From NCBI GenBank assembly GCA_963621995.1, contig CAVFFZ010000001.1:1-64000 (forward strand): a stretch of 64,000 nt of DNA, written 5' to 3'. This stretch comes from UMGS1663 sp963621995 (GTDB lineage Bacteria > Bacillota > Clostridia > TANB77 > CAG-508). Made by a program: the position numbers and the translations under genes. The notes beneath the pieces are model-generated. The model saw only the letters and a program-made list of their open reading frames with translations. It made no database searches and was not told where the DNA came from. Shown here one piece after another: positions 41,379-51,652 of the stretch (position 1 is its first letter; each line of letters begins with the position of its first letter).

Positions 41379-42548
41379 CTAATCTCTTGTATATAAATCC
41401 CTTGTATATACTTTTTCTTTTACATCATTTAATAGTTCTTCTTGTCTATTTGCTAATATTATAGAAGATGTATTTTTGAATTCGTTTATATTATTCACTA
41501 CTTTAAAACCATCAAATTCTTCTTTGTTTAATGTTGGTTCATAAATTATAACTTTTATATTATTCGCTCTTAAATTTTTAATAATATCTTGTATAGCACT
41601 TGATCTGAAGTTGTCCGAACCAGATTTCATTGTTAATCTGTAAATTCCTACAACTTCTGGCTTTTTACTTAATACTTCTTCTGTAATAAATTCTTTTCTA
41701 GTTAAATTTGCAGTAACTATAGCTTGTATTAAATTTTGTGGTACATCTTTATAGTTTGCAAGTAATTGTTTTGTGTCTTTTGGTAAGCAATATCCACCAT
41801 ATCCAAAAGATGGGTTATTGTAGTGATTTCCAATTCTAGGGTCTAAGCATACCCCATCTATTATGTCTTTTGTGTTTAATCCTTTTATTTTTGCATAAGT
41901 ATCTAATTCATTGAAATATGCTACTCTTAAGGCCAAATATGTATTTGCAAATAGTTTAACTGCTTCGGCTTCTGTTGAATTCATATATAGAACATTCACT
42001 TCTTTTTTCTCTGCAGAATCTAATAATAGTTTAGCAAATATTTCTGCTCTTTTGCTTTTTTCGCCTACTATTATTCTTGAAGGATAAAGATTGTCATACA
42101 ATGCTTTTCCCTCTCTTAAAAATTCTGGTGAAAAGAAAATGTTATCTATATTATACTTTTCTTTACTATTTTTTATAAATCCAACTGGTATTGTTGATTT
42201 TACTACCATTGTTGTATTTTTGTTTCCAACTTCTATAACTTTTTTTATTATATCTTCTACACTAGATGTATCAAAGTAGTTCTTTTCTTCGTCATAGTTA
42301 GTAGGTGTACTTATTATTACATAGTCTGCATCTTTTAGTGCTTCTTTGTAATCTAATGTTGCTTTTAAATTTAATTCTTTTTCTTTAAAATATTTTTCTA
42401 TATATTCATCTTTTATTGGTGATATACGATTGTTTATCATTTCTACTTTTTCAGGTATTATATCTAGTGCTATCACTTCATTTTTTTGGCTTAATAATGT
42501 TGCTAGAGATAAACCTACATAACCTGTTCCTGCTACTGTTATTTTCAT
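41379..42548 (-). CDS. ugd: UDP-glucose 6-dehydrogenase
   Basis: 389 aa, the short form of the family. N-terminal NAD site TVAGTGYVGLSLATLL, STPTNYDEE, KSTIPVGF, SPEFLREGKALYDNLYPSRIIVG, and the catalytic Cys in PSFGYGGYCLPKDTKQL. The C-terminal domain ends in a direct repeat (YTRDLYTRD) that may be a recent 15-base duplication. It oxidises UDP-glucose to UDP-glucuronate, which the epimerase at 44561 can turn to UDP-galacturonate. It lies between the two manC/manA copies. Confidence 0.94.
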   Translation of the reverse strand: MKITVAGTGYVGLSLATLLSQKNEVIALDIIPEKVEMINNRISPIKDEYIEKYFKEKELNLKATLDYKEALKDADYVIISTPTNYDEEKNYFDTSSVEDIIKKVIEVGNKNTTMVVKSTIPVGFIKNSKEKYNIDNIFFSPEFLREGKALYDNLYPSRIIVGEKSKRAEIFAKLLLDSAEKKEVNVLYMNSTEAEAVKLFANTYLALRVAYFNELDTYAKIKGLNTKDIIDGVCLDPRIGNHYNNPSFGYGGYCLPKDTKQLLANYKDVPQNLIQAIVTANLTRKEFITEEVLSKKPEVVGIYRLTMKSGSDNFRSSAIQDIIKNLRANNIKVIIYEPTLNKEEFDGFKVVNNINEFKNTSSIILANRQEELLNDVKEKVYTRDLYTRD

Positions 42549-42594
42549 TGTTTATTTTCTCCTTTTAATTTCAATTTATTATATATAAAAGCTA

Positions 42595-43605
42595 TTAGCA
42601 GTTAATATTTAATAAATCTGCTACTCCATGAATTTTAAACTCTACAGAATTTGCTGGAATAAAAATGCAATCTCCCTTAAAAAATAATATTATTTCTTCT
42701 TCACTTATTATAGTTCCACACCCATCTATACATAACAAAACATGAAATGAATTACTTTGTGTTTGAAAACTAAACATTTCTTTGCAATTTTCTGTATTTA
42801 TTTTTTCTTTATGTACTTCAAAATATTTGCATCTACAAAGTAATTCTGAAGAATAACCTTTTTTATGTTTATATACTCTAATTGGTTGTTTTATATATTT
42901 AGATGCTTTATAATTCATTACATTTAACGCTTTGTCTACATGCAACTCTCTTAATTTTCCCTCTTTATCTACTCTGTTATAGTCATATAAACGATATGTC
43001 AAATTAGAATTCTCTTGTATTTCTGCTATTAAAGCCCCTGCTCCAATTGCGTGAATTGTACCAGATTCAATATAAAATATATCATCTTTATGTATTGGTA
43101 CTTTATGCAAGTATTTTTCTATTGTTCCATTTTCTATTGAATTCTTTACTATTTTTTTATTCATATTGCAATTGAATCCATAAATTAGTTCAGAATTTTT
43201 TGAAGCATCTAAAACATACCACATTTCCGTTTTACCTAATTGCCCATTTTCATATTTCATTGCATATTCATCATTTGGATGAACTTGAACTGATAAATTC
43301 TTTTTTGCATCTATAAGTTTTATTAGTATTGGTAACTTCCCTTCTGTTTTTGGGTGTGTTCCCAAATATTCTGGATGTGCTTTTAAAACTTCAGTTAGTG
43401 ATTTTCCCTCATGCTTTCCACTAGCAACATAACTTGGTCCATCTGGATGTGTAGAACATTCCCAAGTTTCAGCAAGAGGTATTAAGTTTATATTCTTATT
43501 AAATTCTTCATTTAATCTATTTCCACCCCATAAATAGTCTTTTCCATTTGGTCTTAATAAGAATGGATAATTATTATTCTTCCAATTTAAATTCGTGCTT
43601 GTCAT
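42595..43605 (-). CDS. manA: class I mannose-6-phosphate isomerase (intact copy B)
   Basis: 336 aa. Zinc and active-site blocks: LIDAKKNLSVQVHPND (Gln, His), GKTEMWYVLDA (Glu), FYIESGTIHAIGAGALIAEIQENSNLTYRLYDYNR (His, Arg). It converts fructose-6-phosphate and mannose-6-phosphate, feeding GDP-mannose synthesis. The start overlaps the end of the truncated manC copy by 32 bases, so it may be translated by coupling or by re-initiation. Copy A at 39507-39866 is a broken relative. Confidence 0.92.
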   Translation of the reverse strand: MTSTNLNWKNNNYPFLLRPNGKDYLWGGNRLNEEFNKNINLIPLAETWECSTHPDGPSYVASGKHEGKSLTEVLKAHPEYLGTHPKTEGKLPILIKLIDAKKNLSVQVHPNDEYAMKYENGQLGKTEMWYVLDASKNSELIYGFNCNMNKKIVKNSIENGTIEKYLHKVPIHKDDIFYIESGTIHAIGAGALIAEIQENSNLTYRLYDYNRVDKEGKLRELHVDKALNVMNYKASKYIKQPIRVYKHKKGYSSELLCRCKYFEVHKEKINTENCKEMFSFQTQSNSFHVLLCIDGCGTIISEEEIILFFKGDCIFIPANSVEFKIHGVADLLNINC

Positions 43606-44557
43606 TCACACTTATCTCCTTACCTAATTGAACTTCTATTACTTTTAATTCTGTTTCAGCAATAATTGTATGTTTACATCCTGCTTCCATTGTAATAACA
43701 TCTCCTGCTTTTACTATTTGTTCCATTCCATCAACTATAGTTTTTCCAGTTCCTGATATTATTGTCCATACTTCATCTCTAAAATCATGACTATGATATG
43801 CCATTCGATTTCCTGGATTTAGTGTAACAAGAATTGTTAAACTTTTTTCTTGAACATCTATTACTCGATAACTTCCCCAAGATTTTTCGGCAAACATTAT
43901 TTGCTGATTAATATTTTCCACAAAAGGCTTTATATAACTTGATTGTTCCTTATCTGATACTAATATTCCCTCACTACTTGCTGCTACTACTACATTTTTC
44001 AATCCCATACATAAAATAGGTACATTCAATTCATTAATAATATGTGTATTTTCACATTTATCGTTTTCAATACCTTTACCAAAGATTTTTTCATCCATTG
44101 CTTCTGTTAAAGTATTCCACGTTCCCAAGTCTTTCCATTTGCCATCGAATTTCATAACTTGTATTTGTTTTTCTTTTTCAACAACTGCATAGTCAAAGCT
44201 TATTTTTTCCAAAGTTTCATACTTGTTAAATAAGTCATAATAATCTTCAAATTCTATTAATTTATGAGCAATATCTAAAACATATTTTAGTTTATAAGCA
44301 AAAATTCCACCATTCCATAAAGCTCCTTGTTTAATATATTCTTTAGCTGTTTCTAAATTAGGTTTTTCTTTAAACATTTTTACTTTGCTTATTTTTTGCT
44401 TTGTCTCTGGAATAATGTAACCATATTTTTCACTTGGATAAGTTGGAGTTATTCCCATTAATGATAAATTGTATTTTGAATTTTTTGCTAACTCATATAA
44501 ATTTTCTAAAGCTATAAAATAATCATTATCAACATATGGGTCAACTGGACAAACAAC
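43574..44557 (-). pseudogene. manC: mannose-1-phosphate guanylyltransferase, 5'-truncated (copy B)
   Basis: The frame is open from just after the epimerase stop, beginning VVCPVDPYVDNDYF, which is residue 113 or so of the intact copy. The first ATG gives 294 aa. The nucleotide-binding start with GGSGKRLWPLS is missing, so it cannot be an active guanylyltransferase; the cupin domain is complete. It joins abruptly to the epimerase gene at 44557-44561. Confidence 0.85.
43710..44557 (-). repeat. near-identical duplication, partner of 40029-40876
   Basis: See 40029-40876. Identity ends exactly where the neighbouring epimerase gene begins, marking the recombination joint. Confidence 0.85.
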
Positions 44558-44560
44558 ATC

Positions 44561-45589
44561 TTATTTAATATAAAACTCTTTATACCATTCTGCAAATTTT
44601 CTTAATCCTTCTCTTAAAGTTGTACTTGGTTTAAATCCAAAATCTCTTTCTAATGGTGTTGTGTCTGCATATGTGACTGGTACATCTCCTGGTTGCATTG
44701 GTACTAATTCTTTATGCGATTCAAAATCATAATCTTTTGGCAATACTCCTACTCTTACTAGTTCCTCTTGTAATATTGTTACAAAATCCAACAAATTTTC
44801 TGGACTACTATTTCCAATGTTATAAACTGCATAAGGCGGAATTGGAAGTCCATCTTCTCCTATTTTCTTCTTTGGAGCCTTTTTTATAACTCTACAAATT
44901 CCTTCAACTATATCATCTACATATGTAAAATCTCTTTTGCAATTTCCATAGTTAAATATTTGTATTGTCTCACCTTTAATTAATTTATTTGTAAATCCAA
45001 AATATGCCATATCTGGTCTTCCAGCTGGTCCATACACTGTAAAGAATCTTAATCCTGTCGAAGGAATATTATATAGTTTTGAGTAACTATGAGCTAGTAA
45101 TTCATTAGATTTTTTTGTTGCAGCATATAAAGATACAGGGTTGTCTACTTTATCATCTGTAGAATATGGAACTTTTTTATTTGAGCCATATACTGATGAA
45201 GATGATGCATATACTAAGTGTTCTACTGGATTGTGTCTACATGCTTCTAATATATTGTAAAAGCCTATTATATTTGATTCTATGTATGCATCTGGATTTG
45301 TAATGCTATATCTTACACCTGCTTGTGCAGCTAAATTAACTACTATTTCAGGTTTGTTTTCTTCAAATATTTTGTTTATTAGTTCTTTATCTGCTAAATT
45401 TCCTTTTATAAATATAAAGTTTTCATTTTTTAATAGTTCTGCTAATCGATATTCTTTTATTTTTACATCATAGTAGTCATTCATGTTGTCTAATCCTACT
45501 ACTTTTATGTCTTTTTCTTCTTTTAATATTCTTTTTGCAAGGTTTGAACCTATAAATCCTGCAACTCCTGTTATGAAATATGTTTTCAT
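44561..45589 (-). CDS. UDP-glucuronate 4-epimerase-like NAD-dependent epimerase
   Basis: 342 aa, extended SDR family. NAD site TGVAGFIGSNLAKR, active-site SSSSVYG and YAATKKSNELLAHSYS (YxxxK), FFTVYGPAGRPDMAYFGFTNKLIKGETIQIFNYG, which is typical of UDP-glucuronate/UDP-galacturonate epimerases (WbnF/LpsL/CapI group). With Ugd it would give UDP-galacturonate. Other sugar epimerases of the family cannot be excluded. Confidence 0.88.
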   Translation of the reverse strand: MKTYFITGVAGFIGSNLAKRILKEEKDIKVVGLDNMNDYYDVKIKEYRLAELLKNENFIFIKGNLADKELINKIFEENKPEIVVNLAAQAGVRYSITNPDAYIESNIIGFYNILEACRHNPVEHLVYASSSSVYGSNKKVPYSTDDKVDNPVSLYAATKKSNELLAHSYSKLYNIPSTGLRFFTVYGPAGRPDMAYFGFTNKLIKGETIQIFNYGNCKRDFTYVDDIVEGICRVIKKAPKKKIGEDGLPIPPYAVYNIGNSSPENLLDFVTILQEELVRVGVLPKDYDFESHKELVPMQPGDVPVTYADTTPLERDFGFKPSTTLREGLRKFAEWYKEFYIK

Positions 45590-45603
45590 ATTAGTTTGCT
45601 CCT

Positions 45604-46710
45604 TTATTTATTCAATTCAACTCTTACTATATTTATTGCTTCAAATATTACTTTATCCATATCGTAATATTTATACTGTCCTAATCTTCCTCCAAAAATA
45701 ACTTTTTTGTCTTTATCTGCTAATTCTTTATATTTACTATATAAAGAATTATTTTTTTCATTGTTTATAGGATAATATGGCTCTTTTTCTTTATTCCAAG
45801 TATCTGGATATTCTCTTGTAATTATAGTTTTTGGAGATGAACTATCAAATTCAAAATGCTTGTGTTCTATTATTCTTGTGTATGGGATTTCATACTCAGT
45901 ATAGTTTACTACAGCATTTCCTTGATAGTTTTGTTCACTTAATGTTTCTGTTTCAAATTTTAAGCTTCTATATTCCAATTCTCCAAAACAATAATTATAA
46001 TATTTATCTATTTGTCCTGTAAATACAATTTTTTCTGCTATACTTTCTAATTCTTCTCTATTTTTAAAAAAGTCACAATTTAGTCTTACTTCTATACCAT
46101 CTAACATTTTTTCAATAATTTGAGTATATCCTCCTATTGGAATTCCTTGATATAAATCATTAAAATAATTATTATCATATATGAATCTTACTGGAAGTCT
46201 TTTTATAATAAAACTTGGAAGTTCTGTGCACTTTCTTCCCCATTGTTTTTCAGTGTAACCTTTCACTAGTTTTTCATAAATAGTTTTTCCGACTAAGCTT
46301 ATAGCTTGTTCTTCTAAATTTTTAGGTTCCAAAATACATGCTTGTTTTTTTTCTTCTTCTATTTTTTCTTGTGCTTCTTTTGGTGTAACAACTCCCCAAA
46401 GTTTATTAAAGGTATTCATATTAAACGGCATATTATATAACTCATCTTTATATCTTGCAACTGGTGAATTAGTATATCTGTTAAACTCTACAAATTGATT
46501 TATGTATTCCCATACTTCCCTATTACTTGTATGAAATATGTGCGCTCCATATTTGTGTACATTAATTCCTTCTATATTTTCTGTATAGATGTTTCCACCT
46601 ATATGTGATCGTTTATCTATAACAAGACATTTCTTTCCTTGTTTATTTGCTTCATATGCAAATATTGCACCAAATAAACCAGAACCTACTATTAGATAAT
46701 CATATTTCAT
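45604..46710 (-). CDS. glf: UDP-galactopyranose mutase
   Basis: 368 aa, usual length. FAD site YLIVGSGLFGAIFAYEANKQGKKC (split here), IGGNIYTENIEGINVHKYGAHIFHTS, and the C-terminal LGQYKYYDMDKVI. The flavoenzyme isomerises UDP-Galp to UDP-Galf, so the polymer probably contains galactofuranose. Its start overlaps the wzx stop by 4 bases. Confidence 0.95.
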   Translation of the reverse strand: MKYDYLIVGSGLFGAIFAYEANKQGKKCLVIDKRSHIGGNIYTENIEGINVHKYGAHIFHTSNREVWEYINQFVEFNRYTNSPVARYKDELYNMPFNMNTFNKLWGVVTPKEAQEKIEEEKKQACILEPKNLEEQAISLVGKTIYEKLVKGYTEKQWGRKCTELPSFIIKRLPVRFIYDNNYFNDLYQGIPIGGYTQIIEKMLDGIEVRLNCDFFKNREELESIAEKIVFTGQIDKYYNYCFGELEYRSLKFETETLSEQNYQGNAVVNYTEYEIPYTRIIEHKHFEFDSSSPKTIITREYPDTWNKEKEPYYPINNEKNNSLYSKYKELADKDKKVIFGGRLGQYKYYDMDKVIFEAINIVRVELNK

Positions 46711-48158
46711 ATATTACTCCCCTTTTTTATATATTTATATTTTAATTTGTTTATCGTACTATAAACTAGCTCATCTTTAGATATCAATAAACATCCTGTA
46801 TATATAACAACTCCTATAATAACTTGGACTATTATGCATATCAAATCATTGTTTATAAACTTTCCTATTATTTCAATAGGAATAAACATAGTTATTCCAA
46901 ATAGTGTATATTTTATTGCTAGCTTTAATAATTCTTGTACTGGTATATCTTTTCTGACAAAAACAAATTGAGTTATAGTTACACATATTTCTGCTATCGC
47001 TGTTCCTATTGAAGCTCCTAATGCTCCATACTTCTTTATGAGCAATATATTTATTAAAAAGTTTACTATTGCTCCTATTACAACTGAGATAGTATATTCT
47101 TTTTGTCTTTTAGTTGGTAATAAATATTGAGTTCCTATTACATTACTCAAACCAATAGCCAATAAAATAGGGCTTATAGTTCCCATTAATATTGATACTT
47201 TTTCATAACCGTTTCCAAAAAATAGTGGTACAAAATTATCAGATATTGCAATAATTCCAAAAATCATAGGAATTGATATTAAAAATACAAAATTAAATGA
47301 TCTTTTCATATATTGTTGTATCTTTTCGTTATCTCCTTTTATAAATATGTTTGCCATTCTTGGCACCATTACAGTTCCTAGAGAAGTTACTATAGTAAGC
47401 AACATTTTTATTATTTTTTGACTTTGTTCATAAAATCCCACTTCTGATTTGTCTGGTATAATAGTACCAATCATTACTTTGTCTAATACTGTATATATTT
47501 GGACTGCTATCTGTGGAATAAACAGGCTTATTGTAGGTTTTAAATGCTTAAGTATTTGTAGTTCTTTTATATTTACCCTTTGAATATATTTTGGTAAATA
47601 CGCCCATAATGAGATATTTCCTATTAATGTAGATAATACATATATCCAAAAATATTTTATTAAATCATTTGAAGTTTTTATAAAAGTAAATATGCATATT
47701 ATACTAATTATCTTAACAATCGCATTTCTTGATACTGTTTTTTTAAATTCTTCTAGTCCCTGAAAAAACCAACTTATATCTAAACAATTTGCAAACAATT
47801 CTAATAATAATATTTTATAATAAATTGAATATTGTCCTTTTATAACAAATGTAAAATAAAAAATAGCCATAGAAATTATTACCGTTAGAAACCTTAATAT
47901 AATAATTTCCCAAAAGGTTCTACTATATTTTTCCTTTTTTTCTTGTAAATACGCAATTTCTCTTTGTCCATACATTGATATCCCTAATGTTCCAAATAAT
48001 ATGAAATATGTAACTATAGATATAGTATAACTATAAATTCCTATGTTTTCTGCTCCTAATACTCTTGATATATATGGAGTAGTAATAAGTGGCAATATTA
48101 ATATTAATATTTGATATGTTAAATTGTATATATAATTTTTTGTTATTGATTTTTTCAT
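46707..48158 (-). CDS. wzx: polysaccharide repeat-unit flippase (Wzx, MATE/MOP family)
   Basis: 483 aa with about 13-14 membrane helices. The start NYIYNLTYQILILILPLITTPYISRVLG is typical of Wzx/RfbX flippases (P-x-x-TPY-SR-LG). It moves undecaprenyl-linked repeat units to the outer face of the membrane, ahead of polymerisation by the wzy-like protein at 50285. Confidence 0.92.
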   Translation of the reverse strand: MKKSITKNYIYNLTYQILILILPLITTPYISRVLGAENIGIYSYTISIVTYFILFGTLGISMYGQREIAYLQEKKEKYSRTFWEIIILRFLTVIISMAIFYFTFVIKGQYSIYYKILLLELFANCLDISWFFQGLEEFKKTVSRNAIVKIISIICIFTFIKTSNDLIKYFWIYVLSTLIGNISLWAYLPKYIQRVNIKELQILKHLKPTISLFIPQIAVQIYTVLDKVMIGTIIPDKSEVGFYEQSQKIIKMLLTIVTSLGTVMVPRMANIFIKGDNEKIQQYMKRSFNFVFLISIPMIFGIIAISDNFVPLFFGNGYEKVSILMGTISPILLAIGLSNVIGTQYLLPTKRQKEYTISVVIGAIVNFLINILLIKKYGALGASIGTAIAEICVTITQFVFVRKDIPVQELLKLAIKYTLFGITMFIPIEIIGKFINNDLICIIVQVIIGVVIYTGCLLISKDELVYSTINKLKYKYIKKGSNI

Positions 48159-48172
48159 TTTTTCACCTTACA

Positions 48173-49108
48173 TTATATTTTTAGCCTATTTTTAAATTCT
48201 TTATAATCATATGTTTTAAATATGAAGCTAAATATTCCTCTATTTATTGTATGTATCTTTAAAAATTTATATTTTGTATTTGTTATTAAAATTCTACAAA
48301 TTATTTTTATATTTTCAAATAACAATTTTATAACTTGTTTTTTTCCTTTATACTCTTTAGTATTAATCAAATTATTTCTTACCATATAATAATACATTCT
48401 TATTCTATTTTTACTTTCTTCATCTTTTATTGATAGTGCTTTTGCAATTGTTCTTTTATGAATAGCTATACTATCGCCTACCAAATATGCATTTCCAAAA
48501 TATTTAACAATTCTAGTAGTATATTCTGAGTCATCTCCCCAAATAAAATATTGTCTACATGGTAGTCCAAATTTTTTTATAGCTTCAACATTAATAAGTA
48601 TTGAAACAAAAGTTGCCATATTAATTTTTAATAATCCTTCTTTTAGATATTTATAATAATTAGGATACCCATTCTTATCTGGTCTAACATCAACTTGAGG
48701 CACATTCATATACTCTCCTTTTTCTCCATAAATACAACTAGCTAAAAAACTTATTTTTTCTTCTTTTATTTTATTTGTTTTTGCTTCTATCAGCTTTTCC
48801 AAACAAGTTTCTGTAGGAATAGTATCATCATCCATTATCCATACCCAATCACATTCATAATTCAAGGATTCTTTTATTCCGGTATAAAATCCTCCGGCAC
48901 CTCCAATGTTTTCTTTCAATTTTTTATATATAACTTTTTTATTTTCTATATATTTATTTTTTACAAGCTCTTCATATGTTCCATCATTACTATTATTGTC
49001 TATTAATATTAACTTGTCAATTTGATATGTTTGATTAAGTATTGATTCTAAGCATTCAATTAATAATTTTTTTCTATTATATGTTACTACAACTGCTATT
49101 ACTTTCAT
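48173..49108 (-). CDS. GT2 glycosyltransferase, galactofuranosyl/rhamnosyl type
   Basis: 311 aa, no membrane helix. The GT-A start VIAVVVTYNRKKLLIECLESIL, DNNSNDGT, then the metal motif WIMDDDTIP and the later IWGDDSEYTTRI acid block. The TYNR and MDDDT pattern is shared with galactofuranosyl-transferases (GlfT1 type), which fits the adjacent glf gene. Confidence 0.85.
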   Translation of the reverse strand: MKVIAVVVTYNRKKLLIECLESILNQTYQIDKLILIDNNSNDGTYEELVKNKYIENKKVIYKKLKENIGGAGGFYTGIKESLNYECDWVWIMDDDTIPTETCLEKLIEAKTNKIKEEKISFLASCIYGEKGEYMNVPQVDVRPDKNGYPNYYKYLKEGLLKINMATFVSILINVEAIKKFGLPCRQYFIWGDDSEYTTRIVKYFGNAYLVGDSIAIHKRTIAKALSIKDEESKNRIRMYYYMVRNNLINTKEYKGKKQVIKLLFENIKIICRILITNTKYKFLKIHTINRGIFSFIFKTYDYKEFKNRLKI

Positions 49109-49149
49109 ATATTCTTCATATGATATTTTTATATATCATATTCTCCTCT

Positions 49150-50313
49150 CTATTCATATTTTATTTCATAAATATTTACGCATTCATTATATATTTTATC
49201 TAAGCATATGTCTTCTGCAAAAAAATTTATTGCACTTTTTCTAGCATTTTCTCCTAATATTTGCATTTTGTCGCGATTCTTCATTAACTCTTCTACTTTA
49301 TCTGCTAACTGAACTTCATTATCTACTTCAAACAAAATTCCTGTTTTTTGATTGTTAATTATTTCTGGTGCTGCTCCTCCGTTTGAGCTAATGACCGCTA
49401 ATGAATTTATCATATATTCTACTAATACTCTTCCAAAACCTTCAGATATAGAACACATTATACCTATATGATATTTTGAAAAATCTATTTTCTTTGAATA
49501 CCCTCTAAATCCAACATAATTTGAAATCATATTATCTTCACAATATTTTTCTAATATTTTTAAGTCTTCCCCATCTCCATAAAAATCTATGTGAATATTA
49601 AATATTCTTCTATCTAATAATATCTTTAGTGCTTTTAAAAGTATTATTTGCCTTTTTTCAATAGATAACCTTCCAACCATAACAATATTAATCACTTCAC
49701 TATTAAAATTGTGTTTAACAACATGAGTTATTGGTAATCCATTATATATGGTAATCATCTTTTCTTCATTCGAAAAGTTAATATAATTTTTTCTTACAGC
49801 ATTTGAAATACATATTAATCTAGAAGAATTTTTAGTCGCAAATCTTATAGTTCTTTCTCTTCCAAAATCAAACTTCCAATTAAAATCACAATCTCCAAAT
49901 TCTCTAATATGTTGTATATGTTTTACTTTAAACATTTTACTTAATATTATACTGAAATAATTAGTAAATGAATTACTATATATACCTATTATTTTATAAT
50001 TTTTTTTAATTTTTATATATGTACATACACTTAATATTATATTTATAAAAAATTTCAAAATTGGCTTAACATATTTTCCTATTAATGTTAAATCATAGTG
50101 AATCCAATTTTTGAAAGGCATAATAATGTACTCTATATTATTTTCTTCAAATAATTCGCTACTTCTTCCTTTTTTGGGAATAATCACTATGCTTTCTATA
50201 CCACTTTTTTTTAATTTATTTATAATTTGAATCATTGAATAATCTGCACCATATCCAACTGAACTTCCTGAAATGAATAGTATTCTACTTTTTTTTTGGC
50301 TCTTTCTCTGCAC
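49150..50313 (-). CDS. GT4 glycosyltransferase
   Basis: 387 aa, GT-B fold. N-terminal ILFISGSSVGYGAD binds acceptor; the donor part has VMVGRLSIEKRQIILLKAL, FYGDGEDLKILEKY, and the EX7E-type SEGFGRVLVEYM with SNGGAAPEII. Adds one sugar of the repeat unit at the inner membrane face. It overlaps the polymerase gene upstream by 29 bases. Confidence 0.88.
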   Translation of the reverse strand: MQRKSQKKSRILFISGSSVGYGADYSMIQIINKLKKSGIESIVIIPKKGRSSELFEENNIEYIIMPFKNWIHYDLTLIGKYVKPILKFFINIILSVCTYIKIKKNYKIIGIYSNSFTNYFSIILSKMFKVKHIQHIREFGDCDFNWKFDFGRERTIRFATKNSSRLICISNAVRKNYINFSNEEKMITIYNGLPITHVVKHNFNSEVINIVMVGRLSIEKRQIILLKALKILLDRRIFNIHIDFYGDGEDLKILEKYCEDNMISNYVGFRGYSKKIDFSKYHIGIMCSISEGFGRVLVEYMINSLAVISSNGGAAPEIINNQKTGILFEVDNEVQLADKVEELMKNRDKMQILGENARKSAINFFAEDICLDKIYNECVNIYEIKYE

Positions 50314-51652
50314 TTTTTTTCTCCTTTTCTTCGTTTCCTACTATAAAATATAAAATAAAAACAACACACACAATTTTTGCAAATTCAAGATAATTTTCTA
50401 TAAAACAACTTAATAAAAAGAATAGTAAAAATGTTCTACTTACTTCTTCTTTATTATTAATAAAGAATTTCATCCAATATACTATGAAAAATAAAATTCC
50501 AATTATACCCAGTTCGCCTTGAATAGTAATAATAGAAGAATAAGCTGTATCCATACTTCCTAATTTATTTTCCATGACGTTTATTAAATTAGGATAAATA
50601 TATGTTTCTGTGTATTTTGACATTGATTCACCAAATAATTTTGAATAACCATTTATATATTTTCCAGTACAAGTCAATGCAGCTCTTGAAGAGTAATTTC
50701 CAATTCCATTTCCCAAAAGTAAAAATGTTTTATCATCTTTAGGAATTGTTATAAATGTAGTTTCATATGATTTTATTTTAGAAATATGACTCACTAAATA
50801 ATTGTAATCTCTCAAATTAACTATATATTCTTTTATCCAATTTGGTGTAACACATATAAATACAACTATAGCACTTATAATTAATATAATTTTAGAAGTT
50901 TTTCCTTTTCCCTTTTTAAATATTATTGTGATCATAATATATGACAACAAAAACAATATTAATAAAGCTATAGAACCTGTAAAAATTGATATTATTATAC
51001 TAATTAATATATATATAATATCTTTCTTTTCTTTAGTAATTCTATAATGGTACGTAAATAATAAGAATGAAAATAGCATAAAAAATAATAATATATTTCC
51101 TTGATATTTTCCAAACGTTCCAACTACCCAATCAAAATCTATACTTGCCCTAATTATATTTATATGAAATATAGCATATATAATTATTGTTATTAATTCA
51201 ATTACAATGATATCTCTAATTATTTTTAATATATCTTCTACTTTTTCTCTTAGTTCTATTCTTTCTTTTTTAAATATAAAATATGAAAAGAAAGTTGTTG
51301 AATAATATAACACAGAAAATAAGAAATTTGGTATTTTAAATTCATGTAATAATATATTAAGTATTATATAAATTATAAATAATAGACTTAAAGTAGTAAT
51401 TTTTATTTCTTTTTTTCTTATTATTAAAACCAAAAATTCCAACATTAATATAAACACAATAATATAATTATCAGGAATAATTATTCCATACAACATTATT
51501 GCTATTATATTGGTAATATCTTTGCTTTTATTATATTTATTAAATCTAATTAATGAGCATATAATAAAAGTAATATATATTGGTATATTAAATTCTCTTA
51601 TTCCTATTAATATTCCAGATATTAATAATAATATAAATTCTATTAACAACAT
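50285..51652 (-). CDS. wzy: polysaccharide polymerase (Wzy/O-antigen ligase-like)
   Basis: 455 aa with about 11-12 membrane helices and one larger outside loop (about 270-370, with GNGIGNYSSRAALTCTGKY). This loop and the poor sequence conservation are characteristic of Wzy polymerases. The C-terminus is strongly charged (EEKEKKSAEKEPKKK). The assignment rests on topology and its place among wzx and glycosyltransferase genes. Confidence 0.8.
   Translation of the reverse strand: MLLIEFILLLISGILIGIREFNIPIYITFIICSLIRFNKYNKSKDITNIIAIMLYGIIIPDNYIIVFILMLEFLVLIIRKKEIKITTLSLLFIIYIILNILLHEFKIPNFLFSVLYYSTTFFSYFIFKKERIELREKVEDILKIIRDIIVIELITIIIYAIFHINIIRASIDFDWVVGTFGKYQGNILLFFMLFSFLLFTYHYRITKEKKDIIYILISIIISIFTGSIALLILFLLSYIMITIIFKKGKGKTSKIILIISAIVVFICVTPNWIKEYIVNLRDYNYLVSHISKIKSYETTFITIPKDDKTFLLLGNGIGNYSSRAALTCTGKYINGYSKLFGESMSKYTETYIYPNLINVMENKLGSMDTAYSSIITIQGELGIIGILFFIVYWMKFFINNKEEVSRTFLLFFLLSCFIENYLEFAKIVCVVFILYFIVGNEEKEKKSAEKEPKKK

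Noticed and set aside
41379..41410. YTRDLYTRD repeat at the end of Ugd as a functional motif
   Set aside because: It is a single short duplication at the C-terminus, most simply explained by slippage.
42548..42595. ugd as part of the duplicated manC-manA segment
   Set aside because: Only one ugd is present. The duplicated blocks end on both sides of it.
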